Positions 62,786 to 64,000 of a DNA stretch of 64,000 bases are shown piece by piece. The notes beneath the pieces are model-generated. The model did no database searches, had not been told where the DNA came from, and saw only the letters and a list, made by a program, of their open reading frames with translations. How positions within the stretch are numbered: the stretch's first letter is position 1; each line of letters starts with the position of its first letter. The stretch comes from JBHGBM01 sp041946965 (GTDB lineage: Bacteria > Acidobacteriota > Terriglobia > Bryobacterales > Bryobacteraceae), in the NCBI GenBank assembly GCA_041946965.1, contig JBHGBM010000018.1, forward strand, positions 62,001 to 126,000, in the 5' to 3' direction. The translations under genes and the position numbers were made by a program.

Positions 62786-64000
62786 TCAAAGCCGCAGGAT
62801 CAGCCAGGCGGACAGCACCATGGCGGCGCAGAGCAGGAAACCCATACCCAAGCCGGCCAGGTCTTCGCGATACGCACGCACGAGGCTGTGGCCGTACGCG
62901 CCCTTGCGCAAGTGGAAGACGTTGGCGAGCAGAAGCTGCCGACCGGCCGCGGCGCTCTTCGGTCCCGCCGAAGGCTCCACGCCGCCCAAGGCCGAATCCA
63001 TAGACTGGTCTTCATCGCTGGGTGCATCCAGACGGGCGAAGAAGGACTCCAACCGCGGTCCGGGCTCGGACCTGGTGAGCAGGCTGACGATCACCAGGGC
63101 AAGGATGCCGGCGAGCAGCGAGACGAAGAACACGTTCGCATCCCAATGATCGAGGCGCTCTCCGCGGAAATGGTAGAGCGCGAAATTGGCGCCCATGGCG
63201 GCAACCAGACTGGCCACCGCTCCCCAGCGGTTGGCCCCGCGCCAGACGATGCCCCCAAAGATACTGATGCCCATGTAAGTGGCCATGGTCTCAGTAAGTA
63301 GAAAGGAATAGAGCACCTTATCGATCAGGAACAGCGCGTACCAGACGCCGAGAAGAGTGATCATCAGGCCGCCCGCGCGTCCGGCCCGGAGATAGTGTGC
63401 GTCGGACTTGGCCGGAGCTATGTACTTCCTGTAAAACCCCTGCGTGAACAGCGCGCCGCTGTCGACCATGAAAGCCGAGCAGGTGGACATGTTAGCGGCC
63501 AGAATCCCGGCCACCAACAGTCCTATGCCGCCTGGAAACAGCAGGCGGCGCGCGGCGAACCCAAAAGCCTGTTCGGGATCCGGGAGCGGCCCGCCGAACT
63601 TGCCCTGCGCCAGCATGGCCGCGACGATCAGGCCGACCAGCGCCCAGCCGATCGTGCAGATGCGTTTGAGAAGACTGCCATAGAAGAAGCCGAGGCGGCA
63701 GGCGCGCTCGTCCTTGCCCGTCCCGACCGAAGCCGGGATATGGGGCATGGCCATGATTCCGATCACACCGTTGATTGTGAGCATCAGGATGATCCAGGGA
63801 CCGATCCCCTCCGGAGTGGCCAGGGAGAAGCGGAACGTTTCGAGCGCCGCCTTCATTCCCTGCATACCGCCCACCACGCTCCAGCCGAGCGGCACTAACA
63901 GGAAGGAAAGAACCAGAATCAGGATGCCCTGGAACAGGTTCGTCCATGCCGAAGCGATCAGTCCTCCGACGAAGCTGTACAACATGAACGCGACGGTCAT
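62786..64000 (-). CDS. Sodium:solute symporter family transporter (partial, 5' end outside window)
   Basis: The visible 404 residues form most of an SSS-family symporter; the N-terminus lies beyond the window and the Met at the edge is probably internal. About nine hydrophobic helices are seen. AANMSTCSAFMVDSGALFTQ matches the helix holding the serine/threonine sodium site, and FYRKYI follows it as in the family. A long polar loop (about residues 315-365) separates the last helix. Substrates include sugars, uronates, carboxylates and amino acids; the neighbouring uronate-type locus makes a sugar acid plausible, but this gene ends beside a broken regulator and is not part of that operon. Confidence 0.88.
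   Translation of the reverse strand: MTVAFMLYSFVGGLIASAWTNLFQGILILVLSFLLVPLGWSVVGGMQGMKAALETFRFSLATPEGIGPWIILMLTINGVIGIMAMPHIPASVGTGKDERACRLGFFYGSLLKRICTIGWALVGLIVAAMLAQGKFGGPLPDPEQAFGFAARRLLFPGGIGLLVAGILAANMSTCSAFMVDSGALFTQGFYRKYIAPAKSDAHYLRAGRAGGLMITLLGVWYALFLIDKVLYSFLLTETMATYMGISIFGGIVWRGANRWGAVASLVAAMGANFALYHFRGERLDHWDANVFFVSLLAGILALVIVSLLTRSEPGPRLESFFARLDAPSDEDQSMDSALGGVEPSAGPKSAAAGRQLLLANVFHLRKGAYGHSLVRAYREDLAGLGMGFLLCAAMVLSAWLILRL

Noticed and set aside
1..64000. Insertion sequences, integrases, attachment sites, tRNA or rRNA genes, CRISPR repeats
   Set aside because: No transposase or integrase motif, no regularly spaced repeats and no tRNA-like cloverleaf were recognised by eye; a dedicated RNA or repeat search could still find short elements.

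Overview
The window is GC-rich, densely packed bacterial chromosome and most likely comes from an Acidobacteriota genome of the Bryobacter/Solibacter type. The evidence is the combination of several Oar-like TonB-dependent receptors (signal peptide, carboxypeptidase-regulatory-like domain, plug, long barrel of about 1,100 residues), repeated secreted Gfo/Idh/MocA oxidoreductases with Tat-like starts, a CadC/ToxR-type winged helix fused to TPR repeats, and many exported carbohydrate-active or beta-propeller proteins. No rRNA, tRNA, CRISPR array, integrase, transposase or phage gene was seen. Taxonomy is an inference from gene content.

Layout. 0-9.4 kb: an amidase plus an enolase-superfamily enzyme, a 14-blade RCC1 protein divergent from a winged-helix/TPR regulator, and a leftward three-gene operon with 4-base overlaps (ceramidase-like protein, SMP-30 lactonase, SDR). 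9.5-22.6 kb: a secreted six-hairpin-like protein, an Oar-like receptor and, starting 7 bases after it, a very tight respiratory operon: SdhA, one short membrane anchor, an SdhB-Rieske fusion, a cytochrome b-cytochrome c fusion, both halves of a class I fumarase, a DctA/GltP-like symporter and a small membrane protein. 22.7-37.7 kb: two related secreted propellers, a CigR-like small protein, a secreted TIM-barrel isomerase, a NodB-like deacetylase, an HGSNAT-like membrane acyltransferase, Gfo/Idh/MocA enzymes, a second receptor, an amidase. 37.7-50 kb: an S15 hydrolase, a Tat-type DegT/Gfo pair, glycan-active proteins, and a decayed zone containing a broken LacI regulator and two internally deleted receptors. 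50-62.3 kb: a leftward operon that looks like a pectin or uronate polysaccharide utilisation locus (DUF4838 protein, esterase-glycosidase fusion, pectate lyase, intact receptor, DegT and Gfo/Idh). 62.3-64 kb: a broken GntR regulator divergent from that operon, and a sodium:solute symporter cut by the window end.

The most remarkable system is at 15.2-19.8 kb. SdhB continues in frame through a twin-arginine/transmembrane segment into a bc1-type Rieske domain, and the next gene is cytochrome b fused to cytochrome c. All cofactor motifs are present, and the topology fits: SdhB inside, one transmembrane crossing, Rieske outside; cytochrome b with about seven helices, cytochrome c outside. This would covalently tie complex II to complex III, carrying electrons from succinate to c-type haem in four polypeptides, and it is co-transcribed with fumarase and a C4-dicarboxylate carrier. 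A second theme is decay: two receptors and two transcription regulators next to glycan loci survive only as ends or fragments. One receptor remnant is still an intact 76-residue exported reading frame with a near-consensus promoter and ribosome binding site.
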